Below, in pieces: positions 33,506 to 43,946 of a stretch of DNA of 64,000 bases. The DNA comes from Branchinecta lynchi (taxonomy: Eukaryota; Arthropoda; Branchiopoda; Anostraca; Branchinectidae), in NCBI GenBank assembly GCA_023053575.1, contig JAKZAP010000007.1:13731508-13795507 (forward strand), in the 5' to 3' direction. Numbering within the stretch: position 1 is the first letter of the stretch; each line of letters begins with the position of its first letter. The position numbers were made by a program, and so were the translations under genes. A model generated the notes under the pieces. That model searched no databases. It was not told the DNA's origin and saw only the letters and a program-made list of their open reading frames with translations.

Positions 33506-33729
33506 AAAATCCAAGTATCGCCAAGCATGAGTACCAAACCATGGTTGACCACTTTGCGCATTTGGTCAACAGCATCTCCTCATATCTAGTTCAGCTTCTT
33601 CTTCGGTTGCATGTTTTCAATAATTCTTTCATTCAAGTACCTTCGTTATTGGGCGCCAGATACCAGATACCAGATGGCGAAGAGTATTCTGCAGAAAATT
33701 TGTCCGTGGCCGGCGTATCGTGCTAGAGG

Positions 33730-33860
33730 CGCGCCGGTGCCGTGCCGGTGCCGTGCGGTGCCGTGCCGTGCCGAGCCGGTGCCGAGCTGGTGCCGCGGTG
33801 TTGCGCCATTGCCGTGCCGGTGCCGTGCCGGTGCCGTGTCGGTGCCGTGTCGAGGTGTAC
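33730..33860. repeat. GGTGCCGTGCC array, right subterminal
   Basis: Same unit type as the left array of this transposon, ending at GAGGTGTACACC. The inner flank of the left array has GATGTACACC in mirrored position, so the two ends are arranged as inverted copies. Confidence 0.88.
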
Positions 33861-34972
33861 ACCGGTGGCGGAGAGAGAGCAACCCCTCGAACGAAACTTG
33901 ATATATGGAAGGACCTCATGTCTCAGACGCCGGTGACATTGGGGGGAGTTGGAAGGGGAAACCGGAAATCTTGAAAAACGCTCAGAGTGGAGAGATCCGG
34001 ATGAAACTTGGTAGAAAGAACAAGCACAAGTCCTAGATACCTGACTGACATAACCGGAACGGATCCGCTCACTTTGGGGGAGTTGGGGGGGGAGTCCTAA
34101 TTTCTAGTGATCCCGCGAGTTCGATGCTTCCTGATGTGCTAGGACAATGAAAATTGGCAAGCATGCCAAGGACCCGACCAGATTAAATAGGAAATAGTCA
34201 CTTCCCCTATCTGACCATCTGGGGGGGGGGGGTGGGGGTGGAGGGACGGGGAAGCCAAAATTGAGGTATTTTTAACTTGCGAACGGTTGGTCGGATCTTG
34301 ATGAAAGTTGATATTTAGCATGACCTCGTGTCTCAGACGTCCCACTTTAAATCCGGACCGGATCCGATGTCACTGGGGGGGGGGGGGAGCTGGTGGAGGG
34401 AACCAGAAATCTTGACAAACGCTTAGAGTGCAGCGATCGGGATGGAACTTATTCGGCCACGGTAGGTGGAGATAGAGTGAGTACCGGAAATCGTGTAGCA
34501 CGTCTAGGGATCAAACAAATGGATTTATTGGATGAAAGTTTGAACAGTCATGTGCATTTGCTGCAGACAATCGAGACGATGCCGGAACTGCTCAGAATTG
34601 AGTGAAACTAAATATCCTATTTCTATTTCCGAACCGCATTTTTGGATGGCGGGTGTATTTTGTGAGGTTCTCATCTACTTTCTTGTACAGCCTACTCGTA
34701 CAAGTGCCATATGAGCTCGTAGCTCTTGTTGATAACTGTGAAACACCAGTTGCATAAAAGCGACATAAGAAAATGACGCTTCATTTAAATGTGACTAACT
34801 GATGACGTAGCTCTTCCCCTCCCCCTTCTTTTATAGTCTAACAATATTTGTGACGTCATTTGCAAAGGCCAGTGGCATAAGAAAATTTTTAACTTTGAGA
34901 CCATTCATCCAGAAATAGCTTTCCACTGATTTGTCATTTAGCTGACAGTTCAACCCCTTATTACTAGCTGAC

Positions 34973-35285
34973 AGTGCAACCCCTTATTACTGAAGTCATC
35001 AAGATCCGCCGCTGGAGATATCTGGGCCATACAATCAGGATGGGAAGCACCAGACTCCCCAACGCTATCCTCCAGTGGCATCCGGAGGGATCCAGACGAA
35101 GAGGGCGACCGAAGAACACTCTTCGCCGCACCTACCAGTCGGATCTTCACAGCATCAACGCGTCTACCCAGCCCGAATGGGAAGATGTATGGGCAGTGGC
35201 CCTTTTGAGAGACGACTGGCGACTCTTCTTGGATGCCCTAAGCGCCTCTGGAGGTGCAGGAGGAACTAAGGTAAGGTAAAGGTTT
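34973..35285 (+). mobile_element. LINE 3' coding end with (AAGGT)n tail
   Basis: Frame IKIRRWRYLGHTIRM then ILQWHPEGSRRRGRPKNTLR, and DWRLFLDALSA, is the typical C-terminus (W.GH..RM, RRRGRP, WR...DALC) of an RTE/jockey-like reverse transcriptase. It ends with GGTAAGGTAAAGG. Confidence 0.85.
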
Positions 35286-35490
35286 GTTATTCATTTCTGT
35301 TTAACTTAAAGCCCATCCACGAAATATTGCTTTTGACCTGAAGAGTCTACACAAACCACTGAGACAGACGGATGAACAGGCAGACAGATTTACAACGTTT
35401 CAGGTATCACTCACTGTCGTTTAGGATCCCGAAAAAAAGAGCCGCTGCCTATTCTAATTAAATACCTTAATCTAACCAAAGGCGACTTAC

Positions 35491-35673
35491 TTCAAAGAAC
35501 TGGACCATTCCGCTCACCGACGCCACGGCGAGAGCACTGCCATCTGGTGAAAACGTGGCGTCCGTGATGGAGCCACTAGTAAGAAGCTCGCAGAAGCCTT
35601 CATTTACCTCAGCAACCCGAATCGGTTTATTCCCATACCGCTCGTTGGCTAATGACACGTTCCAAAGCTCCCC
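35491..35673 (-). CDS. EDC4: EDC4/Ge-1 exon 6 (WD40)
   Basis: 183 bp, exactly 61 codons, residues about 211-271. GELWNVSLANERYGNKPIRV is followed by SGSITDATFSPDGSALAVAS and GMVQFFE. The last part is a textbook WD40 blade end equal to GALSPDGTVLATASHDGYVKFWQ in human. Acceptor TTATTTTAG after 35673; donor GTAAGT at 35490. Phase 0 at both ends. Confidence 0.95.
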
Positions 35674-35783
35674 CTAAAATAAAGAAGCATCACATTTTGC
35701 TTGTCTAGCACTACGAACGCATTCATTTCTTAACGTGTTAACAATGGAACCATTCCTGAGAAAGAAAAAGTAATACTGACAGC

Positions 35784-35939
35784 CAAGGCCGTATCCGGGG
35801 GGGGGGGGGGGGGGGGGGGGTTGACCCCCCCCCCCCCAAAAAAAAAAAACATACAAAAATAACGATTTTTATAGGCTTTTCTCTCTGATCTATGTGTTTT
35901 TTTTACTTTTTTGTCCGACCAGCAGGCAATACGAGCCTG
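35784..35939. mobile_element. GGCCCGTATCCAGG MITE, copy 2 (156 bp), perfect TSD
   Basis: Starts CAAGGCCGTATCCGG, then about 24 G and a C run. It ends AGCAGGCAATACGAGCCTG. Flanked by CTGACAGC on both sides (35776-35783 and 35940-35947). Compared with the other two copies, the right-hand C tract and the GAAATAAATTCCTGG block are deleted. Confidence 0.85.
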
Positions 35940-36044
35940 CTGACAGCCGAAATACTCGCAAAGGAAGTCTGAATTCACTCTGTAAGAGCGAAAGCTTGCT
36001 TGCAAAATCCAACCAAACTAGGCGGCTATTAACAATACGAACAG

Positions 36045-36340
36045 GTTAATTATTACAATCCCAAATATTCCTTATCCTGAGGTTTGGCAAAATGCTGCTG
36101 TCTAGCCCTGCTCACCGTGACATTTTACCCCCAGAAGCCCCAACAATCAGCCGCACGACACAGAAATTAAAACTTGTGCCTGTACGTGCTCGGACAAACC
36201 GCTACCAGAACTCTTTCGTGCCCTTTTTTGCGTCCTTGTATATTAGTGTATTATAACATGTTTTGTAGTACAACATAAAATTAGCCATTGAGCTACGATT
36301 GTTGTGTAAATAAACCGTTCTCTCTCTCCCTTTCTCTCTT
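36045..36340 (+). mobile_element. LINE 3' end with CTCTCC tail
   Basis: Decayed frame KLVPVRARTNRYQNSFVPFF before a stop is the LINE C-terminal motif. AATAAACCG (36310) and a CTCTCTCTCC tail follow. Confidence 0.75.
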
Positions 36341-36867
36341 CTGGCTAAGTCGGAACAGCACTGAAACTATAAACGCTAAAATGGCAGAAACAAATACGAA
36401 TATAAAACTGTTCTATTATAATTCTTGAAGTAGGGAGTGAATGATTCCAAATAGAGTTGGAAATAACCGATAGGTCGGCTAGACAGCAAACTTCGGCTTG
36501 TGGTCTCATTTGGCCCAACGACGCGACGATGTCGAATGTCTTTGCTTGGGCGATAGATAGGTTAACACATAACGACGAATATTAGACAGTCCTAACCGAA
36601 CTGGATAGTGGAAATATTGCGCTGTTCTAAAAGTGACTGTATTTTGAGGATATTGAAAGGGTGACAAGGAGAAATAATGACCCTCCGGACCCTCCACTTC
36701 CAAATCTGGACTACTTAATCGTATGTTCAACTGTTGCTTCGTACAGACCCAGCCTCTGCTGTGGTCCACCCTAAAGAAAATACAAGATTTCAGGCATCGG
36801 ACTATCTTATTGTCCAAGAACATATTCAAGTAAGAAAGAGAATAAAATAACAGAAGACATTCAAAAT

Positions 36868-37260
36868 ATGCGCAAGGATAGAACTGTGACTGTTCACAAG
36901 TTAACTGACGAACTACTTGTGCATCCAGAAAAGAGGTTTCTGATATGGATTCAGCGTGTTACCTTACCTCTAAATCAACTGGTTCCCAAACTAACCCCAA
37001 TCTACTGTAACACTATGCGCTACAGTAGAAGCTTTGTGCCGAGCTTCGTAAAGCAGTACAATGATCTTTAGCATTTATCTGCCTTGTTAATTTTTGTTCT
37101 TTTAAATTATCTGCCTTGTTAATTTTTGTTCTTTTGAATTATCTGTTGACAACTTATTTTATCTTTATAAATGACTACAAAAACATCGTATTTGAGCTCT
37201 GCCCACGTGAGTTATGTTTTGCTTTATTACTAAATTATTAAATTGACTGAAACTGAACTG
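36868..37260 (+). mobile_element. LINE 3' end
   Basis: The frame ends TMRYSRSFVPSFVKQYNDL before a stop, the same C-terminal motif family (R..SFVPSFV..YN). The 3' UTR holds two copies of TTATCTGCCTTGTTAATTTT. The upstream part is unclear. Confidence 0.65.
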
Positions 37261-37618
37261 TCATACTAGTTTAAAGAATGTTTGTTCCAAACCTTAATAT
37301 TAAGTCCCGTCCCTAACCCCTATATATGGGACTCGGGACCCATCTGCGAACTTCTACAACTCCTGAAATTTTTCACAGATGATTCATTACGCTGACGGAA
37401 GGGATTTAGAATTTATGGCGTCGTGGAATCGAAAGCAAGGAGTGTCAGAGGGGTGTGAGAGTGCAGGAAATGAGAGTGCAGTTGTTTCAAGCAGAAGCAG
37501 CGTGAGCCCGTCTTTAAGCTCCCAAAACCGTAACGGTTTACAGTTGTGTGACTTCATCTTCGAATGGGATGGTTGGACTCTGAGACGACTTGCGGCAGGT
37601 TTACTCCCCTGTCCCGAA

Positions 37619-38240
37619 GAACAAGACCAAAGGTTTCGATGGGATCCCAAAAATTCAATATCTGATCCAGACAACTGGGTTTTGTCTTAGCCAGATCTAG
37701 TCATCGCCAGACTCCTCGAACATTTTTACAATTCAAATTCAGAAACAGATTAAGGCCAAATAGCTAATCATCTGAGAAAAACTTCCTGCCACTACCACCA
37801 ATTTCCCGATTTCGGCCAAACTCCAGAACTAATTGTCCGGCGAAAGAAAGAAAGCTCAAAAATGAAAATCAACTTCAAATACAAATTTAACTTATAACAA
37901 ATTTTCCAGTTTTGGCCGGACTCCGGGCGAACTACTTGTTCGATGACAAAATGGTTTTCTCCATCATGTTCAGCATGTCCTCTTACCCCATAATCGACTA
38001 TCACATTAGCTGTTTCAAAATATTTTGTTTGCCCCTTAATTTGAAACCCCTCCCCCACCCCTAAATGTAGGGCTACAAAGCCCGTCTACGAACTTGACTG
38101 GTCCGACGACCCAACGAATCCTCACACCAAGTTTCATCAAAATATCTCATTCCCTTCGAGAGCTATCGTGCTTACAGACGGACGGACGGACAACTTTTGC
38201 GATGTCATAGGTATCCCTCCACTTACGTTTTGGGATCCCA
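37619..38240 (+). repeat. S element, short copy (few satellite monomers)
   Basis: Starts AACAAGACCAAAGGTTTCGA then GGGATCCCAAAAA and ends TTACGTTTTGGGATCCCAAA. One or two 137-bp-type monomers lie in between, followed by the shared 3' domain with ACAGACGGACGG and GCGATGTCATAGGTATCCC. The same order occurs at 46105 and 48950. Confidence 0.75.
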
Positions 38241-38294
38241 AAAACCACAGCAAGTAGTCTTACACCTTGCTCGAAGCTAAAAGTCGAAGCTAAA

Positions 38295-38757
38295 GGCGTA
38301 TTCTCGAGGTCCCCCGACGACTCCTTTTCAGGAGTTCGTGCGTTTTTGTTAGTCGAAGGGACTCACTCCCCGTATTCTCGCGAGCCCCCAGGGACGGGGA
38401 ATGCTCCGATTATGTTCAACATCATCAAAAAGGAGTCCCTTTCAGATTCGGAGGGGAATCAATTTTTGCTGGTGTTGTTGCATCAAAGATTTAGATTCGG
38501 AGGGAAATCATTTTTTGCTGGTGTTGGTGCAAAGTAAAATTAATTAAAAACAATCAGAATAAAGAAAACCAAAAAGAAAGTGAATCTATATACAAATTTC
38601 GTCACCTAAATAAAAAAAATCGAACAAAATCCATTTTGGAAGCATTTCTCGTGTTCTCGTTGTTTTCCTCGGCGGAGTCCGCGTGGAGTGACTCCCTCTA
38701 TTCTCGTCGTTCCCTTTGATTCCCCGAGGAGTCCTCTGGGAATGGCGAAAATACGCC
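38295..38757. mobile_element. GGCGTATTCTCG foldback MITE, complete copy
   Basis: Left GGCGTATTCTCGAGG..CGACGACTCC and right GGAGTCCTCTGGGAATGGCG with AAAATACGCC form inverted ends. The interior shares GGAGGGGAATCAATTTTTGC and AAAATTAATTAAAAACAATC with the truncated copy at 15285. No clear target duplication. Confidence 0.7.
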
Positions 38758-38863
38758 ATACGTCTAATTAAAGTATCTCCATAGAGTTAGTAACAACACA
38801 ATACCTGATCGAACGTGTGCCCTTTATCAAGACAGCAAAAGAAAGCTAAACAGAAACACTTAC

Positions 38864-39011
38864 AATGTGGCTTCTAGAAACAAAGAGCAAAAAAGCGGAA
38901 TCGTCTGCCGCTTCCTCAATATCATTATCAGGTACATATCCACACCAAATGACACGGTTGAATGGAGTTGGCAGATCTGCTGGGCGATCCACGTGAAGAA
39001 GTATGGTCAAC
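38864..39011 (-). CDS. EDC4: EDC4/Ge-1 exon 5 (WD40)
   Basis: 148 bp, residues about 161-210. It reads LTILLHVDRPADLPTPFNRV then IWCGYVPDN and SAFLLFVSRSHI. It corresponds to human HIRQPEGTPLNHFRRIIWCP followed by VALLHEDRAEVWD. Acceptor TTTAAG after 39011 (weak pyrimidine tract), donor GTAAGT at 38863. No long single frame marks it, but sequence and phase agree with both neighbours. Confidence 0.9.
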
Positions 39012-40230
39012 CTTAAACACAAGATAAAATTCAGACAGCGTCACAACGGCTAGTCCGACTTGGGCTTTCCTTTTGTTTAGTATGAGAATCAAGCTGTCTT
39101 GGTTTATTTCTCAGCACAACGAAGATCCAGCATAATCTCCAATTTCCAGCAAGATCCAGCAAGCACCCCATTACACTTAATCCCAAAAACTTTTCGTCGT
39201 GTAGGTCGTTACGGAGCTAGTGACATTTTGAGCGTGTTCCACCCTCGGACCAATAGTAACTATTAGTTACTATTTCCGTTCCAACCTCACCAAAAGTTAA
39301 TACGCTGACCGTTCCAACCTTCTCGAAATAGTAACTAATAGTAACTATTTGCTTACCACGCTTGGGAACGTAGTAACTACGGATCTCTGAAACGTGATTG
39401 GACGGATACACACGTGGCACGATATTCTGCTGGAAAATAGAAAAATCGTTCCAGCCTTGACGGCAAAAAGACAGAATTCGTGACATCATGCGTAGTAACT
39501 ACGGTAAGTCGGGTGGAACACACTCTTTATGTTCTATGGAAAACCTGCAGACCCGTATTGGTGCTGACGCGTGTTTCCGCCTAGGTGCACACCACGGCCT
39601 CATCCGGCTTTTTCATTGAGTACTTTTCTGTTGTGTGTGATATGTTGTACTCTCTTTATTTCTTTTCTTTGATTACTCCACTATCTTAAATCTGTGCAGT
39701 GGGTCATAAATAAATATTATTATTTTTACTATTCCTGACATACATTCAAACCTAGGCTTTGAATCTTACCAATATTTGAAGCTTTCATCCAACTTGTGAT
39801 GCGGTTCACCACCAGACCGAAGGAAGATTTGAGACACCAAGGGTGTATGTCATAATAGCAACACATTCCGAGCAAGATAGAAAATAAAAATTAAAGGAGA
39901 AGTTCGAAACATTCGCAGGGATTAACTGTTTAGAAACTCATTTCTAGAACTCATATGCCACAATGAGACAAACGTGCCAATACTTGTTATTCATAAATGA
40001 GTCATTATGCTCATAGAAGGCATTTAGGATACCTGGCGTCAAATCGAGCAGCTGACCACAATTCACCCAATCATTTTTAGATCTTAGAAAATCGGAAAGA
40101 AATCCTAATAACCTTTTCGAAAAGGAGGAGACGAACTGGGAACAAGAAGCCCGAATGCACCTATCCCACAGTTGATTTCGGTACATTTGTGGAAATATAA
40201 GAAAGTCACCTCATGGTCTGTTTGACTTAC
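39012..40230. other. EDC4 intron with an inverted-repeat element and a LINE-like tail
   Basis: 39230-39525 is the GAGCGTGTTCCACCC element. 39545-39730 looks like a LINE 3' tail (AATAAATATTATTATT). The rest is unrecognised. Confidence 0.7.
39230..39525. mobile_element. GAGCGTGTTCCACCC TIR element, 296 bp
   Basis: Left GAGCGTGTTCCACCC and right GGGTGGAACACACTC are inverted with one mismatch in 15. The interior contains mirrored TAGTAACTA/TAGTTACTA blocks. The diverged copy lies at 5630-5935. Target duplication is unclear (TTT at most). Confidence 0.75.
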
Positions 40231-40441
40231 CCAAGTTCTGACGACTTGTCTGCCTCATTCTTCAAAATCTCGCAAACCGACAATGTTCCTAGTTCATCAA
40301 TAACTGCTAGTATGGTTCGAGTGGGATGATGTGAAAAGCTCAGGTCTCGAATTGTTCCTTTCAGACCACGGACCAAGGCGCGCTGCTGAGTCTGGATGTC
40401 CACAACACGGACGGCAGTGTTTCCTGTCCCTCCTCGCGGCA
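40231..40441 (-). CDS. EDC4: EDC4/Ge-1 exon 4 (WD40)
   Basis: 211 bp, residues about 91-161. It contains GNTAVRVVDIQTQQRALVRG then LKGTIRDLSFSHHPTRTILA and VIDELGTLSVCEI. These match human AAMVRVISVSTSERTLLKGF-type sequence, TGSVADLAFAHL and CLDEAGNLFVWRL. I take the acceptor as TTTCTAG (exon from 40441). An upstream CAG 33 bases away also keeps phase and would add 11 residues. Donor GTAAGT at 40230, phase 2. Confidence 0.92.
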
Positions 40442-41522
40442 CTAGAAATCGAACAAAAAGGGCTGAAGGTGTTATATCCAAGGACAATAATGTCTTGATG
40501 TATAGGCTCTAAGCAAGCGCTATCAACTGCTTAAAAGCATTTTCCCGCGGCATATCTGTAACGGAAGTGTGGAACGCACTCAATCCAACAAGCTGCAACT
40601 CTGGGAAAAATCATTTTCAAAATCTTCAAAAAACATCAAAATAAAATACAGATACAATCTCATAAATAGATCTTCAGGCTTATGCCCTTGCTATCCTCTA
40701 CTAGAAGGATCTTCAGTTTATGTCTTGCTTGATAAAATAGCTAATTTCGTTGCTTTTTGTTTTGGACACAACTTGCCGCTAAATTTGAATTTGCCTACAA
40801 CTTCAAACCACAAAAGAGAAAATCACCTCGGCAGTTGTTTGTCAAATTCGAGCGACAAAAACCTTGCTAATCGCGGCTCATATGCCGCACAAAAGACCAC
40901 AGAAACCGTTTTTCGAGCCACAGACTCGTCTTAAAGGTTAATCCAAGTGGCTTTTCGAGCCACTTTCCTAGCACTGTGGAATCATTCTATTTCGAACCAA
41001 AGTACTTTTCTCCTATTGCCAGACAACGTCAAGTATATGGTGCATCATGAATACTCTCCGTCTTCAGCTTCAAACACTTGTCACGGTATTCTGTCCACGC
41101 TTGCTCGCAAAAAGGGTAATACTTGCGTTTTCGCAGATACCCACTGTACCTGGATCTGCATTTAGTCGTTTTTGCAGTTACCATGGTAGCTTATCTGATA
41201 CTACGGTTGCTTTGCAAAAACAACAAATTCAAAAATCTGCTATTTGAAGTCATCCCAAAAGTAACTCCACTCACAAGTCCCAAACTTCTTTCCCACCGAT
41301 TTGGCACAAATCTAGGCTCTAGCTATGTAGATGATATGAAAACGGGATGACTTTTCAGAAACCATGGTAACTGGCCAGATACTCCGGTACCTGGATCTGC
41401 ATTTAGTCGTGTTTGCAGTTACCTGGTAGCCTATCTGATACTACGGTTGCTTTGCAAAAACAACAAGTCACAAATCTGCAATTTTTAACGTAACCCCAAA
41501 AGCAATACTTATGTCCACTCAC

Positions 41523-41848
41523 CAGAGACGTCAGGACTGGGAGGGGGGGGGACGCCCTCCCCCCCCCAAGCCGTCAGCCAGTCGGTAAAAAATACCGAGT
41601 CGGCGCGAAGCGCCGCGATTTTTCGTCACAACAGTTGATTTTTTTCATGAAAAAGTCGGTTCTTCTGAAAATTGGTTGATTTTTCGTCAAAATAGTCGGT
41701 TTTTCTGAAAATCAGCCGATTTTTTTTCAAAAATGTCATTTTATTGTTGAAAACAGTCGTTTTTTCTGCAGAAGAAGTCGGTAAAAATTACCAGCCAGTC
41801 GGTAAATGCCTCGTCCCCCCCCCAAACATTTGGCTAGTAACGCCTCTG
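41523..41848. mobile_element. hAT-like MITE, 326 bp
   Basis: Left CAGAGACGTCAGGAC, right GCTAGTAACGCCTCTG. Flanks CCACTCAC (41515-41522) and CCACTCAG (41849-41856). Inside are paired G/C tracts, the CGGCGCGAAGCGCCG hairpin and spaced GTCGGTTTTTCTG/TCGATTTT motifs. Same family as 7562-7896 and 48805-50527. Confidence 0.84.
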
Positions 41849-42204
41849 CCACTCAGAAGTCGCAAACTTCTTTCCGACCACTTTGGCACAAATCTAGGCT
41901 CGTGTGTTGATGATCATGAAAATGAGATGACTTTTTGGAAACTACGGTAACTGGCCAGATACTCAGCAACAGCACCGTGGTATCAGACAACATATCCCTC
42001 AAAACGCAACTAATACCTCGCCCGGAGGCGCTGCGCAGGTTTTCTCCTTGAAACAGCAGAACGTGACCACATCACGGATTCTTGTTATCTAATGCGCACA
42101 AAATAAAGGGGAGAAAGCAGGTTGCTAACGAGGCTTACTACTAAGAAATAACCTGAAGACGTTGTGTATGGTTTCAGTTCTGCTTTAAGTTCCCTACCAG
42201 TGAC

Positions 42205-43046
42205 CAGGGTTCCGTTTTTGCCGGCTAAAATTGATTTTTACCATACCGGCGGTTTTAATCGGCTTTCATTATTAAAAAACACCGATTTTTGCCGGCAAAA
42301 CTGGCTAAAATCAAATTACATTGATATTTTCTACGTATCAATATTTACTGTTGTTTCTTCGTTGTTTTCCGACTGTTTTTCAACCAGGGTTGATTCCCGG
42401 ACTAAGTAGGTCGCCTACTACAGTCCAGCAAGCCGGTTTGGGGTTGACACGATCAGGTCGCATCCACTTTTCAAGCAGCCGTGAGCGATGCAGTGAGTCA
42501 TCAGGTCACGTTGATTCCTGCGATTATTTATACCGGGAGTTCGTACCGTGTTATATTAAAGCGAGGAGGCTATTAGAAACTGAGGAGGCGTTTTGTTGTA
42601 CATGCTGATACGATACGCGGTTAGTAAATAGGCTACTTCAAGAATTGAGCTTGTAATTTTATGGTTTTTCCTTCTTGTTTTGATGATAGTATGTTACACG
42701 GTAGCTTTGTAGGGATTCTCAGCAGAAACTTGTGCATATAAATGAAGGAACCTAACTGCAATGCCATTTATAATGGCAGATATGACTTACACCTACTCAG
42801 TGTTGACATTATTCTTGCATCCTTCCGTCCTCTCTAGGCTAACATGAACTACAATCGTTAATACCTGAAAGAGGTATGACAGTCTTAGAATAGCGGAGTG
42901 CTACCAAAATCACATAGTAGCAGTTAGAAATTTGATTTTAGTCAGTTATTTCATTTTATCCATGCCACTTGATTTTAACCATACCGGCAGAAATCCCCTT
43001 TTAGCCGGTATAAACCGGCTGGTATTTTAGCCACCCGGGAACCCTG
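42205..43046. mobile_element. hAT-like element, 842 bp, perfect TSD
   Basis: Starts CAGGGTTCCG and ends CGGGAACCCTG; flanked by CCAGTGAC on both sides (42197-42204 and 43047-43054). Behind the outer ends are further mirrored blocks: TTTGCCGGCTAAAAT / TTTTAGCCGG and TTACCATACCGGCGG / TAACCATACCGGCAG. No transposase frame. Confidence 0.88.
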
Positions 43047-43299
43047 CCAGTGACTAATAAGAGTGAATCCAGATTCGGCTTTGCTGCACGGAAAGTGGTA
43101 TTACTTCATAATGGTTTCTCACGACGCGGAATCCGTCTCCAATGTGGGACTAGGTCAGGGCTTTTCAAGCCTTTCCGAACTCAAGCCTATATTACCGTCT
43201 CATTCTGTTCCTGAAACTTCCCAACAAAACTGTCATTTACTGTCCTCTTACGTTCTATACTCTCTATAAGTTCTTTATCCGTTCTAACATGCCTACCCT

Positions 43300-43670
43300 A
43301 CGCCCCACGTTGGGCACCCTAATCCTGACCTAACCCACTATAAAGGAATTCTGATTGGTTGTTTTCAGAACTTCACTCAGATCATCTATATTTTGCTGAG
43401 TACCCAGCATTTGGCATAGTGTAACCAGCGTTTATGACAGGATTGGCATAGGCTATCCCAAACTGTACACTGTAAAAAAATATGTTGCAGTATTTGCTAC
43501 TGAGATTAATGTTGTCTTTATTCAGATAAGATTATCCCTAGTTCGGATTAATATTATCCCAATAGAGATAAGATTAATCCCAGTAGCAAATACTGCATCC
43601 TTATTCGGAGAAACTTCTTACATTGTAGGTATACCCAACGTCAGGGATCTGTGGTAGACTGGTCTAGCTG
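43300..43670. mobile_element. ACCAGTC foldback MITE, copy 2, interrupted by a 158-bp MITE
   Basis: Carries GACCTAACCCACTATAAAGG, ATTCTGATTGGTTG and GATCTGTGGTAGACTGGT as in the copy at 25736. The 158-bp mariner-type MITE (43468-43625) splits it. Confidence 0.65.
43468..43625. mobile_element. 158-bp Tc1/mariner-type MITE, copy 2
   Basis: Starts CACTGTAAAAAAATATG and ends CTTCTTACATTG, with TA on each side. Same length and palindromic core (GATAAGATTA.TCC) as 14239-14396. Confidence 0.72.
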
Positions 43671-43740
43671 TGATTTATGCCTCGTATTTATGATCTGTAA
43701 TCTAGTCTGTCTAGCCTACTGAAAAGATGATTAACCTTAC

Positions 43741-43946
43741 ATTTGATTCCATATGCTAGATACGTCCTCGTCTTATCCACAGCCACTTGCTTCCCATGAA
43801 GAAATGACCTGTCCCAAACGCAGGACACAACCTGAGAAACCTTGACACAGGAGCTCCCTTTCTGGTGTATGCTTTTGTTTACGCCAACTTCAACTGCATC
43901 TTTGACAAGCTGAATAGTCTGAAAATCGTCTCTTCCCTCAAATCTC
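43741..43946 (-). CDS. EDC4: EDC4/Ge-1 exon 3
   Basis: 206 bp, residues about 23-90. It contains IQLVKDAVEVGVNKSI then KVSQVVSCVWDRSFLHGKQV and AVDKTRTYLAYGIK. This corresponds to the human stretch IGILAKEVEIVASS to KYDWEQKYYYGNLIAVSNSF with LAYAIR, which leads into the WD40 propeller. Acceptor CTTGTTTCAG after 43946; donor GTAAGG at 43740, leaving one base. Confidence 0.88.

Larger units (their letters stand above)
31479..33889. mobile_element. 2.4-kb non-autonomous TIR transposon with GC-rich subterminal arrays
   Basis: Perfect 13-bp inverted ends CGAGGGGTTGCTC / GAGCAACCCCTCG, flanked on both sides by AACGAAAC (31471-31478 and 33890-33897). Removing it restores the R1 text TTTTAACGAAACTTGATAT. 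Inside, GGTGCCGTGCC-type arrays sit next to both ends (31520-31715 and 33730-33860). The centre has an R1-related piece (31826-32600) and TATCGATA-rich repeats (32920-33505). The 8-bp duplication suggests the hAT superfamily; no transposase frame is present. Confidence 0.88.
30594..34733 (-). repeat. R1 tail array, copy D, interrupted by a 2.4-kb transposon
   Basis: Begins TTATGGCACTTGAGCTTACT with CAAGTGCCATATAGCG, then a TCGGTCTG microsatellite (30648-30700) and R1 blocks. It breaks at 31478, resumes at 33890 and ends CAAGTGCCATATGAGCTCGT with AGCTCTTGTT. On the minus strand the right end encodes NKSYELIWHLYE and a stop, the same C-terminal coding edge as the Penelope-like fragment at 14.5 kb. 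Confidence 0.7.
30085..35490. other. EDC4 intron, 5.4 kb, carrying nested elements
   Basis: Contains a LINE-like 3' end (30100-30453), R1 copy D (30594-34733) split by a 2.4-kb TIR element (31479-33889), and another LINE 3' end (34973-35285). Confidence 0.85.
35674..38863. other. EDC4 intron, 3.2 kb, mobile-element rich
   Basis: Contains a MITE (35784-35939), LINE ends (36045-36340 and 36868-37260), an S element (37619-38240) and a foldback MITE (38295-38757). Confidence 0.8.
40442..43740. other. EDC4 intron, 3.3 kb, with two hAT-like elements and duplicated sequence
   Basis: A block around TGCAGTTACC.TGGTAGC, GATACTACGGTTGCTTTGCA is present at about 41170-41235 and again at about 41408-41475. 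A second block (TTTGGCACAAATCTAGGCTC) is at 41300 and 41880. TIR elements lie at 41523-41848, 42205-43046, 43300-43670 and 43468-43625. Confidence 0.8.
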
